Below, piece after piece: positions 57,183 to 64,000 of a stretch of 64,000 nt of DNA. The notes beneath the pieces were generated by a model that did not search any database, had not been told where the DNA came from, and was given only the letters and a program-made list of their open reading frames with translations. Each line of letters starts with the position of its first letter. Position 1 is the first letter of the stretch. Both the position numbers and the translations under genes were made by a program. The stretch covers positions 4,278,001-4,342,000 of the forward strand of contig NZ_CP021731.1 in assembly GCF_003628555.1 (NCBI RefSeq), in the 5' to 3' direction. The stretch comes from Azoarcus sp. DN11. GTDB taxonomy: Bacteria > Pseudomonadota > Gammaproteobacteria > Burkholderiales > Rhodocyclaceae.

Positions 57183-57368
57183 ATGCAACAGCAAGCCACC
57201 CTCGAAATCGCCCGTCCGAAGAGCGCCCTGATGGCGATCGCGATGCCCGTCGTCACCGCCGCGCTGCTCGGCGCCGTGATCGTCTACGGTGTGGGCTTCA
57301 GTCACATCGCCGCGGCCCACAACGCCGCGCACGATACGCGTCACTCCAACGTCTTCCCCTGCCACTGA
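57183..57368 (+). CDS. cbtB: Cobalt transporter subunit CbtB
   Basis: A 61-residue membrane protein with one hydrophobic helix (LMAIAMPVVTAALLGAVIVYGVGF). A His-rich exterior end follows (SHIAAAHNAAHDTRH and final FPCH), the usual CbtB pattern for metal capture. It accompanies CbtA, 14 bp downstream, as a predicted cobalt uptake system. It sits inside a riboswitch-controlled corrin operon, which supports cobalt as the ion. Confidence 0.92.
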   Translation: MQQQATLEIARPKSALMAIAMPVVTAALLGAVIVYGVGFSHIAAAHNAAHDTRHSNVFPCH

Positions 57369-57382
57369 GCCCGGAGCCGGAC

Positions 57383-58177
57383 ATGCTGTTCCGCCGTATC
57401 GTCCTGTGCGCCCTGCTGGTCGGGGCGCTCGCCGGCCTGCTCGTGAGTGCCGTGCAGCACTGGCAGGTCATCCCGATCATCGCCGCCGCGGAAGTGTTCG
57501 AAGGCTCGGCCGAAGCGCCTGAAGCCGCCGAACCCGCTGCCGCGATGGCTCATGACCACGACGACGCCCATGGCGCCGTCCACGTCCATGAGGAAGCAGC
57601 CTGGGAGCCCGCAGACGGCACCGAACGGCATGTCTGGACCTTGATCGCCAACGTGCTGACCGCGATCGGCTTCAGCCTCGTGCTGATCGCCGCGATCACG
57701 ACGTGGGAACACCTGCGCGGCCGCCGCGTCGCCTCGGCACGCAGCGGCCTCGTGTGGGGCGCCGCCGCCTGGCTGTGCGTCTTCGCTGCGCCCTCTCTGG
57801 GCCTGCCGCCCGAGATCCCCGGCACCGCCGCTGCAGCGCTGGAAGCACGCCAGACCTGGTGGCTCATCACTGTCCTCTGCTCCGCGACCGGCCTCAGCGT
57901 CCTCGCCTTCGTCCCCGGCCGCCTGCGCTGGCTCGGGATCGCCCTGCTGGCCCTGCCCTACGCGCTCGGCGCACCGCATATCGACGGTGCCTTCGCCGCC
58001 TACAGCGATGAAGTGGCACGCCAGATGGAAGTTCTGACCGGCCAGTTCGCCATCGCCACCGCAATCTCCAGCGCGATCGAATGGCTTGCCCTTGGCAGCC
58101 TCGCCGGCTGGGCGGTCGCCCGCTGGGTGCGCCCGGCGCTCGCGACGCAGGGAACCCCGGCCACCGCCCGCGCGTAG
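57383..58177 (+). CDS. cbtA: Cobalt transporter subunit CbtA
   Basis: A 264-residue membrane protein with about five to six helices. The first loop is His/Asp-rich (MAHDHDDAHGAVHVHEEAAWEP), a likely metal-binding site. CbtA segments include GFSLVLIAAITTWEHLRGR and VWGAAAWLCVFAAPSLGLPPEIPG. With CbtB it forms a predicted cobalt transporter often linked to B12 riboswitches. Its TAG stop lies in the left arm of the dispersed palindrome at 58173-58313. Confidence 0.92.
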   Translation: MLFRRIVLCALLVGALAGLLVSAVQHWQVIPIIAAAEVFEGSAEAPEAAEPAAAMAHDHDDAHGAVHVHEEAAWEPADGTERHVWTLIANVLTAIGFSLVLIAAITTWEHLRGRRVASARSGLVWGAAAWLCVFAAPSLGLPPEIPGTAAAALEARQTWWLITVLCSATGLSVLAFVPGRLRWLGIALLALPYALGAPHIDGAFAAYSDEVARQMEVLTGQFAIATAISSAIEWLALGSLAGWAVARWVRPALATQGTPATARA

Positions 58178-58313
58178 GGCGGAAGCGCGAAGCGTCTTCC
58201 GCCGCATGGATAGTCATCGACGACACACGCGGCGGATAAGGCTCCTGCACCACATTTGACACGCGACCGTCGGCCACCCGGCGGAAAACGGCGGGATTTC
58301 ATCCCGCCCTACG
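58173..58313. repeat. Dispersed palindrome, copy 2 (CGTAGGGCGGA family)
   Basis: CGTAGGGCGGA (58173-58183) and CCGCCCTACG (58304-58313) are terminal inverted repeats, matching those of copy 1 (16676-16770). The inner segments CTTCCGCCG and CGGCGGATAAGG are also shared in type. The left arm includes the cbtA stop codon. The element fills most of the 158-bp gap between cbtA and the next methyltransferase gene. Confidence 0.7.
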
Positions 58314-58335
58314 CCCTCAACAAAGAGAGAACACC

Positions 58336-59316
58336 ATGAGCACAGGCAAGATCATGCTGGTCGGCCTCGGGCCCGGCAGCGTCGAGCACATGAGCGGCCG
58401 CGCCCGCGCCGCGATCGCCGAGGCCGATACCATCATCGGCTACGTCACCTACATCCGCCTCGTCGCCGACCTCGTCGAAGGCAAGGAGGTCGTCAAGAAG
58501 TCGATGACCGAGGAGCTCGACCGCGCGATCGAAGCGCTCGACCGTGCCAAGCAGGGCAAGAAGGTCGCGCTGATCTCCTCGGGCGACGCCGGCGTCTACG
58601 GCATGGCCGGCCCGACTTTCGAAGTGCTGTTCCAGGCCGGCTGGACGCCCCCCACGGGCCAACCCGGCGACATCGAAGTCGAGATCGTCCCGGGCGCCTC
58701 CGCGCTGAACACCTGCGCGGCGCTCGTCGGCGCGCCGCTGACGCACGACTTCTGCGCGATCTCGCTGTCCGACCTGCTGACGCCTTGGCCGGTGATCGCG
58801 CGCCGTCTCAACGCGGCCGCCGCGGCCGATTTCGTCGTCGCGCTGTACAACCCGAAGAGCGGGCGCCGCGCACGCCAGATCGTCGAGGCCCAGCGCCTCT
58901 TCCTCGCGCACCGCCGCCCGGACACGCCCGTCGCGATCGTCAAATCCGCCTATCGCCCCAAGCAGCGCATCGAATTCACGACGCTCGACAAGATGACCGA
59001 GTGCGACATCGGCATGTTGAGCACCGTGCTGATCGGCAACTCGAACACCTTCATCCGCGACGGCCTGATGGTCACGCCGCGCGGCTACGCGAACAAGTAC
59101 GACGTCGAGGCGGGCACGACGCACAACGGCGAAAAGGCCGGCCGCTCGCTGTCGACCGGCCTCGACGGCTGGCTCGAAAGCCTGCGTGCGAGCGGCGAGA
59201 GCGCCGACGAACTCGCCCGCCGCCATGCGCTACCGGTCGACTACATCCTCGCTGCGCTCGCCGATGAGGCCGTCGACGAGGACGACACCGCCGCCGAAGG
59301 GGAAGTGCTCGCATGA
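58336..59316 (+). CDS. cbiH: Precorrin-3B / cobalt-factor III C17-methyltransferase CbiH (CobJ) with C-terminal extension
   Basis: A 326-residue methyltransferase catalysing ring contraction with C17 methylation. Family blocks are IMLVGLGPGSVEHMSGRARAA, IIGYVTYIRLV, ALISSGDAGVYGMAGPTFEVL, EIVPGASALNTCAAL, LSDLLTPWPVI and VALYNPKSGRRARQI. The core ends near residue 255. A tail of about 70 residues follows (RSLSTGLDGWLESLRASGESADELARR then an acidic end) and is not part of the classical enzyme. AAAGAGAG upstream is a fair ribosome site. It lies after the dispersed palindrome and may have its own [10 protein letters not shown]. Confidence 0.93.
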   Translation: MSTGKIMLVGLGPGSVEHMSGRARAAIAEADTIIGYVTYIRLVADLVEGKEVVKKSMTEELDRAIEALDRAKQGKKVALISSGDAGVYGMAGPTFEVLFQAGWTPPTGQPGDIEVEIVPGASALNTCAALVGAPLTHDFCAISLSDLLTPWPVIARRLNAAAAADFVVALYNPKSGRRARQIVEAQRLFLAHRRPDTPVAIVKSAYRPKQRIEFTTLDKMTECDIGMLSTVLIGNSNTFIRDGLMVTPRGYANKYDVEAGTTHNGEKAGRSLSTGLDGWLESLRASGESADELARRHALPVDYILAALADEAVDEDDTAAEGEVLA

Positions 59317-59388
59317 GCCGCCCGGGCCAGGCCGCGAACTGCCGGGAGGGCGCACCGACCACCGTTTGACGCGCTTTTCCCCCATTTT

Positions 59389-59620
59389 CCAGCAGGTGCC
59401 CGCCAGAACGGCGGGTGAAACGGGAACAGGGTGCGCCGGCAGAATTCCCCGCCGGCCAAGCCCTGGCTGCCCCCGCAACGGTAGGCGAGTGCGGGCGGAT
59501 CACGGGCCATCTCCCCGATGGCCCGGCCACTGTGCCGGACGCGTGCAGCCCACGAGGCTTCGCGCACGGCATGGGAAGGCGATCCGTCAAGACTCGTGAG
59601 TCCGGAGACCGGCCTGCTGG
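59389..59620 (+). ncRNA. Cobalamin (AdoCbl) riboswitch 2
   Basis: The closing helix P1 is CCAGCAGG (59389-59396) with CCTGCTGG (59613-59620), a perfect 8-bp match. Between them are GGGAACAGGGTG (59422-59433), CTGCCCCCGCAACGGTA (59467-59483), GCCACTG (59526-59532), GGGAAGGC (59573-59580) and AGTCCGGAGACC (59599-59610), all in the order of the B12 aptamer. It lies 194 bases before the TonB receptor start, in the 497-bp gap 59317-59813. The remainder of that gap has no gene. Confidence 0.93.
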
Positions 59621-59813
59621 TGTTCCGATCCCGCCGCGCAATTCTGCGCCCGGGATCAACCATGCGACCGGCCGCGGGGATGCGGGCGGAGCAAGGCTAG
59701 CGTGCCCCGGCCGCCGACCGCCTGACCGCGGGAGGTTGTCGCCCGCGCTCCGCGAGGACGCCGCGCCCCTGCTTCGCCTGCCCGTCCGGTCGCTTCACGA
59801 CTGGAGTCATTGC

Positions 59814-61943
59814 ATGCAGAAGCACCGTAGTTCCCCCGTTCGCCGCATCCCGTTCGCGCTTCGCCCGCTCGCCGCGAGCCTCGTGCTCGCCCTGTCCGGC
59901 GGCCTTGCGCACGCCGACGACAAGGTCTTGACGGCAGTTCAGGTTTCGGCGCGCGCCGAGCCCGACGCCGGCCTCGATCTCGACCGCCCGGGCGCCACGG
60001 GATCGCGCCTCGGACTGAGCCTGCGCGAGACGCCCGCGAGCGTCGACGCGCTCGACGTCGAGACGCTGCGCGAACGCGGCGACCGCAGCGTCGCCGACGC
60101 CGCGACGCGGGCCGTCGGCCTGAGCTTCATCGGCACGCCCGGCAGCGGCCAGGCCTATTCCAGCCGCGGCTTCACCGGCAACAACTCGGTCGCGCAGGCG
60201 GAGGACGGGCTGCGCCTCGCCACCGGCGCGGGCACCCTCACCTATCCGTCCGACACCTGGGGCTACGAGCGCATCGAGATCCTGCGCGGCCCGGCCTCGG
60301 TGCTGTTCGGCGACGGTGCGGTCGGCGGCATCCTCAACCTCGTGCGCAAGGCGCCGACGCGCGGGCGCCACCTGGACGCAAGCCTCACCGCCGGCAGCCG
60401 CGGCGAATACCACATCGGCGTCGGCGGCTCGACTGCCGTGGGCGACGCCGCGGCGCTGCGCCTCGACGCCGCCGTCGCGGGCGGCGACGGTTTCATCCAC
60501 CGCGGCGAGCACGACAACCGCAATCTGATGAGCACGCTGCACCTCGCGCCGCGGGCGGACCTGCAGATCGACCTGAGCGCAGACCTGTCGCGCGAGAATC
60601 CCACCGCCTACTTCGGCACCCCGCTGCGCAACGGGCGCATCGCCCGCGACCTGCGCCACGAGAACTACAACATCGACGACCCGCGCTACGCGCTCGACGA
60701 CGACCGGCTGCGCGCCCGCATCGAATGGCAGGCGGGCGGGGGCTGGACGCTGCGCAACGAGACCTATCGCTTCGCCGCCGACCGCCACTGGCGCAACGTC
60801 GAGCAATACGCACTCGACAGCGCCACCAACGCGGTCACGCGCACCGGCTATCTCGAAATCCTGCATCGCCTCGAACAAGCCGGCAACCGGCTCGAACTCG
60901 CGCACGAGGGCACGCTCGGCGGCATGCGCAACCGCTTCGACGTCGGCTGGGAATTCATGCGGGTCGACTTCCGCCACACCAACAACTCGCCTTACCGCGG
61001 CAAATCCGTCGTGCCGGCCCGGGACTTCGAACCGGGCCGCTTCGACAGCCCCGATCCGACCCGTCCGAAGTTCGATACCGAGACGCGGCAGCAGGCCGTG
61101 TTCGTCGAGGACGCGCTGCGCGTCGGCGAGACGCTGACCCTGGTGGCCGGCCTGCGCCACGACCGCATCGCCGTCGCGCGCGACGAACTCGTGTCCGGCC
61201 AGGATTTCGACAAACGCTTCAATGCCAACGCCGTCCGCCTCGGCGCGGTCCATGCACTAACGCCGGCGACGAGCCTGTACGCGCAGGCGAGTACCGGCTC
61301 GGATCCCGTCACCAGCCTCGTGTCACTGAACCTCGCCAACCGCAACTTCGACCTGACCCATGCGCGCCAGACGGAAGCCGGCGTCAAGCAATCGCTCGAC
61401 GCGCTGCACGGCGAATGGACGGCCGCGGCCTTCCACATCCGCAAGGACGACATCGTGACGCGCGATCCGGCGAACCCGGGCATCAGCGTCCAGGGCGGCA
61501 CCCAGTCCTCGCGCGGCATCGAAATCACCGCGAGCATCGAGCCCGTGCGCACCTGGCGGATCGACGCGAACGCGACGGTCCTCGATGCCCGCTTCGACGA
61601 GCTGGTCGAGGCCGGCGGCGCCTCGCGTGCCGGCAACACCCCGGCAAACGTCCCCGAACGCCTCGCAAACCTGTGGGTGAGCCACGTGGGCGCGGGCTGG
61701 GACGCCGGCATCGGCGCCCGCTACGTCGGCAAGCGCTACGGCGACAACGCCAACACCCTCCGGCTCGACGCCTATACCGTGCTCGACGCCACGCTGGGCT
61801 GGCACCTCGACCCGCGCACGGCACTGCGCCTGAACCTGCGCAACCTCACCGACCGGCTCTACGCGACCGCGGCCTACGGCAGCACCCAGGTGCTGCTCGG
61901 CGCCCCGCGCAGCGTGGAACTGACCGCCGACCTGCGCTTCTGA
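59814..61943 (+). CDS. TonB-dependent outer-membrane receptor, siderophore-type, under a B12 riboswitch
   Basis: A 709-residue receptor with signal peptide (PLAASLVLALSGGLAHA) and a probable TonB box near KVLTAVQVSA. The plug domain (about 55-165) shows RDTPASVxxL-like RETPASVDALD, YSSRGFTGNNSV, YERIEILRGPASVLFG and GGILNLVRKAPT. These are hallmarks of the FhuA/FoxA siderophore-receptor group. The beta-barrel ends with the outer-membrane C-terminal Phe (ELTADLRF). The upstream cobalamin riboswitch argues for uptake of a corrinoid, cobalt or cobaltophore rather than Fe-siderophore. GGAG lies 7 bases before ATG 59814; longer frames run through the riboswitch and are rejected. Confidence 0.9.
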   Translation: MQKHRSSPVRRIPFALRPLAASLVLALSGGLAHADDKVLTAVQVSARAEPDAGLDLDRPGATGSRLGLSLRETPASVDALDVETLRERGDRSVADAATRAVGLSFIGTPGSGQAYSSRGFTGNNSVAQAEDGLRLATGAGTLTYPSDTWGYERIEILRGPASVLFGDGAVGGILNLVRKAPTRGRHLDASLTAGSRGEYHIGVGGSTAVGDAAALRLDAAVAGGDGFIHRGEHDNRNLMSTLHLAPRADLQIDLSADLSRENPTAYFGTPLRNGRIARDLRHENYNIDDPRYALDDDRLRARIEWQAGGGWTLRNETYRFAADRHWRNVEQYALDSATNAVTRTGYLEILHRLEQAGNRLELAHEGTLGGMRNRFDVGWEFMRVDFRHTNNSPYRGKSVVPARDFEPGRFDSPDPTRPKFDTETRQQAVFVEDALRVGETLTLVAGLRHDRIAVARDELVSGQDFDKRFNANAVRLGAVHALTPATSLYAQASTGSDPVTSLVSLNLANRNFDLTHARQTEAGVKQSLDALHGEWTAAAFHIRKDDIVTRDPANPGISVQGGTQSSRGIEITASIEPVRTWRIDANATVLDARFDELVEAGGASRAGNTPANVPERLANLWVSHVGAGWDAGIGARYVGKRYGDNANTLRLDAYTVLDATLGWHLDPRTALRLNLRNLTDRLYATAAYGSTQVLLGAPRSVELTADLRF

Positions 61944-61951
61944 GGTCCGCC

Positions 61952-63517
61952 ATGCGCCTGCCCCGCCTGCTTCATCTCGCACACCGCTGGCTGGGCATTG
62001 CGCTCGGTCTGCAGATCCTCCTGTGGTTCGCGTCCGGCGTCGTGATGCTCTACCTGCCCTTTCCCGAGCTCACCGCAGCCGAACGCCTGCAGCACCTGCG
62101 ACCGATCCCGGCCGCGTCGGTCAGCGTGTCTCCGTGGCAGGCGTGGTCGGCGCTCGGCTTGCACGGCAACCCGGACGAGCTGCGCCTCACCGCGGCGCCG
62201 CAGCGCCCGGCCTACCATTTCCTCGCCGAAGACGGCTGGCGCAGCGTCTGGGCCGACACCGGCGAACCGCGCGCGCCGGTGTCGGCCACCGACGCCGAAG
62301 CGGCCGCCCGCAGCTTCGCCGCAATGCCGGTCGGCGCCGCAACCGAGCTGACGCAGGACCAGTGGACCCTCGGGCGCAGCCTCGACCCCTACCGCCCGCT
62401 TTATCGCGTACCGGTCGGGGACGCGGCCGCCACCGAGCTCTACGTGTCCGCCCGCACCGGCGAAGTGGTGCGCGACACGACGGCCGTCGAGCGATTCTGG
62501 AACTGGCCGGGCAGCATCGTGCATTGGGTCTATTTCAGCCCCCTCCGCACGCACGCGGAACTGTGGCGCCAGCTGGTGCTGTGGCTGAGCGCCGCCGCAG
62601 GCCTGCTCGTGCTCACCGGCACCTGGCTCGGCGTGCAGCGCCTGCGCCTGCGTCGGCGCTATCCCGGGGGGCGCGCGACGCCCTACCTGGGGTGGAAGCG
62701 CTGGCACCACCTCGGCGGACTCGCAGCCGCACTGTGCACGCTCACCTGGCTGCTGAGCGGCTGGCTCTCGCTCGCCCCCTTCGGCTGGGCGAAAGGCAGC
62801 GCACCGAGCCGCGAGGATCGGCTCGCGCTCGCCGACGGCCCGCTGCAACGCGAGGAACTCGCGACACTGCCGGGCCCGCTGATCGCACGGCACACGGACG
62901 TGCGCGAAGCGCGCTGGCAGCGCTTCGACGGCCGCGCGCTGCTTCTGCTGCACCGGCCCGATCATCTCCTGCGGCAGCCGCTCGACGGCGGCGCGGCCGA
63001 AACCGGCCCGATTCCCGTCGCGACAATGCTCGCCGCCGCCCCGCGCCTGCGCCGTGACGATCGCATCCGCGACGCCGCGCGCCTCGACGCGGGCGACAAC
63101 TACTACTACAGGCAGCATCCCGGCCTGCCCTTCCCGGTGCTGCGCGTGCGCTTCGACGACGCGGCGAACAACGCCTTCTACCTCGACCTCGCCACAGGGC
63201 GTATCGCCGCGCGCCTCGACGACGACGGCCGGCGCCACCGCTGGCTCTTCAACGCCCTCCATCGCCTCGATTTCCCCCCGCTCGACTCGTCCCGCCCCTT
63301 GCGCTACGCTCTTGTCATCGCCCTGTCCGCGCTCGGCGCCGCACTCGGCGCCAGCGGCTGCGTACTGTCATGGCGTCGAATACGGCGCCACCGCCGAAGT
63401 GCGGCCGGCAATAGCAATACGTATGCATATTCAAGCAATACGCATGCGTACGGATATGCATATCGTCGCAGCGGAATCGATGCACCGGCAATCGACACCA
63501 GGGAGAGGGAATCATGA
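61952..63517 (+). CDS. PepSY-domain membrane protein
   Basis: A 521-residue protein with four membrane segments (about 12-35, 205-230, 255-280, 445-470) and large periplasmic parts. The first helix, RLLHLAHRWLGIALGLQILLWFASGVVM, and the WHHLGGLAAALCTLTWLLSGWLS helix carry the His/Trp pattern of PepSY-associated TM proteins. It lies 8 bp downstream of the TonB receptor. Related PepSY membrane proteins are often encoded beside siderophore receptors and some act as periplasmic reductases. Here a role in reducing or releasing the imported corrinoid or cobalt complex is inferred. The C-terminal tail has Ser/Asn/Tyr/Ala repeats encoded by a 21-bp tandem repeat. Confidence 0.85.
   Translation: MRLPRLLHLAHRWLGIALGLQILLWFASGVVMLYLPFPELTAAERLQHLRPIPAASVSVSPWQAWSALGLHGNPDELRLTAAPQRPAYHFLAEDGWRSVWADTGEPRAPVSATDAEAAARSFAAMPVGAATELTQDQWTLGRSLDPYRPLYRVPVGDAAATELYVSARTGEVVRDTTAVERFWNWPGSIVHWVYFSPLRTHAELWRQLVLWLSAAAGLLVLTGTWLGVQRLRLRRRYPGGRATPYLGWKRWHHLGGLAAALCTLTWLLSGWLSLAPFGWAKGSAPSREDRLALADGPLQREELATLPGPLIARHTDVREARWQRFDGRALLLLHRPDHLLRQPLDGGAAETGPIPVATMLAAAPRLRRDDRIRDAARLDAGDNYYYRQHPGLPFPVLRVRFDDAANNAFYLDLATGRIAARLDDDGRRHRWLFNALHRLDFPPLDSSRPLRYALVIALSALGAALGASGCVLSWRRIRRHRRSAAGNSNTYAYSSNTHAYGYAYRRSGIDAPAIDTRERES
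63413..63450 (+). repeat. In-frame 21-bp tandem repeat in the PepSY gene 3' end
   Basis: AGCAATACGTATGCATA (63413-63429) and AGCAATACGCATGCGTA (63434-63450) match at 15 of 17 bases with a 21-bp period, giving SNTYAYS and SNTHAYG. The stretch is AT-rich compared with its surroundings and contains perfect palindromes ATACGTAT, ACGCATGCGT and, further on, ATATGCATAT (63454-63463). Confidence 0.7.
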
Positions 63518-64000
63518 ACGTACACGTCCAGTATCAGCAGAAAAGGATGAGCGCCGCGGACGCTGCCGGACTCGTGCAATCCGGCGACACGATCGTCGTA
63601 CCCACCGGCGTCGGGGAGCCGCCCACGCTGCTCGAAGCCCTCTCATCGCGCCGCCAGAGCCTCGAAGGCGTCGTCGTCAGCCAGATCCTGCCGCTGCGCA
63701 AGTTCGGCTACTACGATCCCGAGACCGTCGCCAACGTGCGCCACAGCGCCTACTTCTTCGGCGGCGCCTCGCGCCCGGGCGGCCAGGCGGGCTGGGTGGA
63801 CTTCCTGCCCAACTACTTCTCCGAGATCCCGCAGCTCATCGAGCGCGGCCTGACGCCGGCCGACGTCGTGTTCTCGATGGCCTCGCCGATGGACGAGCAC
63901 GGCTGGCTCGCGCTCTCGCTTGCGCCCGACTACACGATGGCCGCGGTGAAGAAGGCGCGCGCGGTGATCCTCGAAGTGAATCCGAACGTCCCCTTCGCCT
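63514..64000 (+). CDS. Acetyl-CoA hydrolase/4-hydroxybutyrate CoA-transferase family protein, 3' end outside window
   Basis: The first 162 residues are present. They show the N-terminal CoA-transferase domain of the Cat1/AbfT group: RMSAADAAGLVQSGDTIVVPTGVGEPPTLLEAL, then SQILPLRKFGYYD, FFGGASRPGGQAG, DFLPNYFSEIPQLI and VFSMASPMDEHGWLALSL. The catalytic Glu lies in the missing C-terminal half. The ATG overlaps the PepSY stop as ATGA, so translation is coupled. It would move CoA between acetate, succinate, 4-hydroxybutyrate or similar acids. How it relates to the receptor and PepSY genes is unclear. Confidence 0.88.
   Translation, partial: MNVHVQYQQKRMSAADAAGLVQSGDTIVVPTGVGEPPTLLEALSSRRQSLEGVVVSQILPLRKFGYYDPETVANVRHSAYFFGGASRPGGQAGWVDFLPNYFSEIPQLIERGLTPADVVFSMASPMDEHGWLALSLAPDYTMAAVKKARAVILEVNPNVPFA

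Overview
The window is high-GC bacterial DNA with densely packed genes. The gene content suggests a betaproteobacterium of the Rhodocyclales/Zoogloeaceae type (Azoarcus, Aromatoleum or Thauera-like). Supporting points are the NarL-type two-component systems, the methylmalonyl-CoA operon, a complete Tad pilus locus, an early-cobalt-insertion cobalamin cluster, an RquA-like rhodoquinone enzyme and short dispersed GC-rich palindromes. This placement is inference from gene content; no rRNA or tRNA gene was seen.

1-8.4 kb: a PAS histidine kinase (cut by the window edge) and a NarL-type response regulator precede a Tat-exported multicopper oxidase, a SCO1-cytochrome c fusion and a second, paralogous regulator. 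Four ATGGGYG words, three of them exactly 21 bp apart, lie in front of the oxidase. Then come a DegS-like membrane-anchored protease, a tiny lipoprotein, a VOC protein and a glycine-zipper protein.

8.5-18.2 kb: a minus-strand propionyl-CoA to succinyl-CoA operon (methylmalonyl-CoA mutase, MeaB, carboxylase beta and alpha chains), a divergent GntR/FCD regulator, and class II fumarase.

18.3-37.6 kb: a membrane histidine kinase with a degenerate ATP-binding domain and its regulator, an orphan receiver, and a PAP2 protein and an ICMT-like methyltransferase in AT-richer DNA. These are followed by a Tad/Flp pilus locus: two intact pilins and a frameshifted third, prepilin peptidase, a winged-helix-like AAA ATPase, CpaB, CpaC, a lipoprotein, TadG-like and two TadE-like pseudopilins, CpaE/TadZ, CpaF/TadA, TadB, TadC and a TPR-LytR_C lipoprotein.

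37.6-50 kb: a DUF485 protein plus an acetate-type symporter, a crotonase-family protein, CobQ, CbiB, CobD, a YhcC-type radical SAM protein, a BtuF-like binding protein, an M48 protease, an RhlE-like helicase and RquA.

49.9-64 kb: a cobalamin riboswitch leads a tightly overlapping operon CbiF/CobM, CbiX (His-rich tail), CbiC, CbiD, CbiET, CbiL, CbiG (N part), CobE/CbiG (C part), CbtB, CbtA, CbiH/CobJ. A second cobalamin riboswitch precedes a siderophore-type TonB receptor, a PepSY membrane protein and the start of a CoA-transferase. The cobalamin made or imported here would feed the B12-dependent methylmalonyl-CoA mutase about 35 kb away. CbiJ/CobK, CbiA and most nucleotide-loop genes are not in this window.
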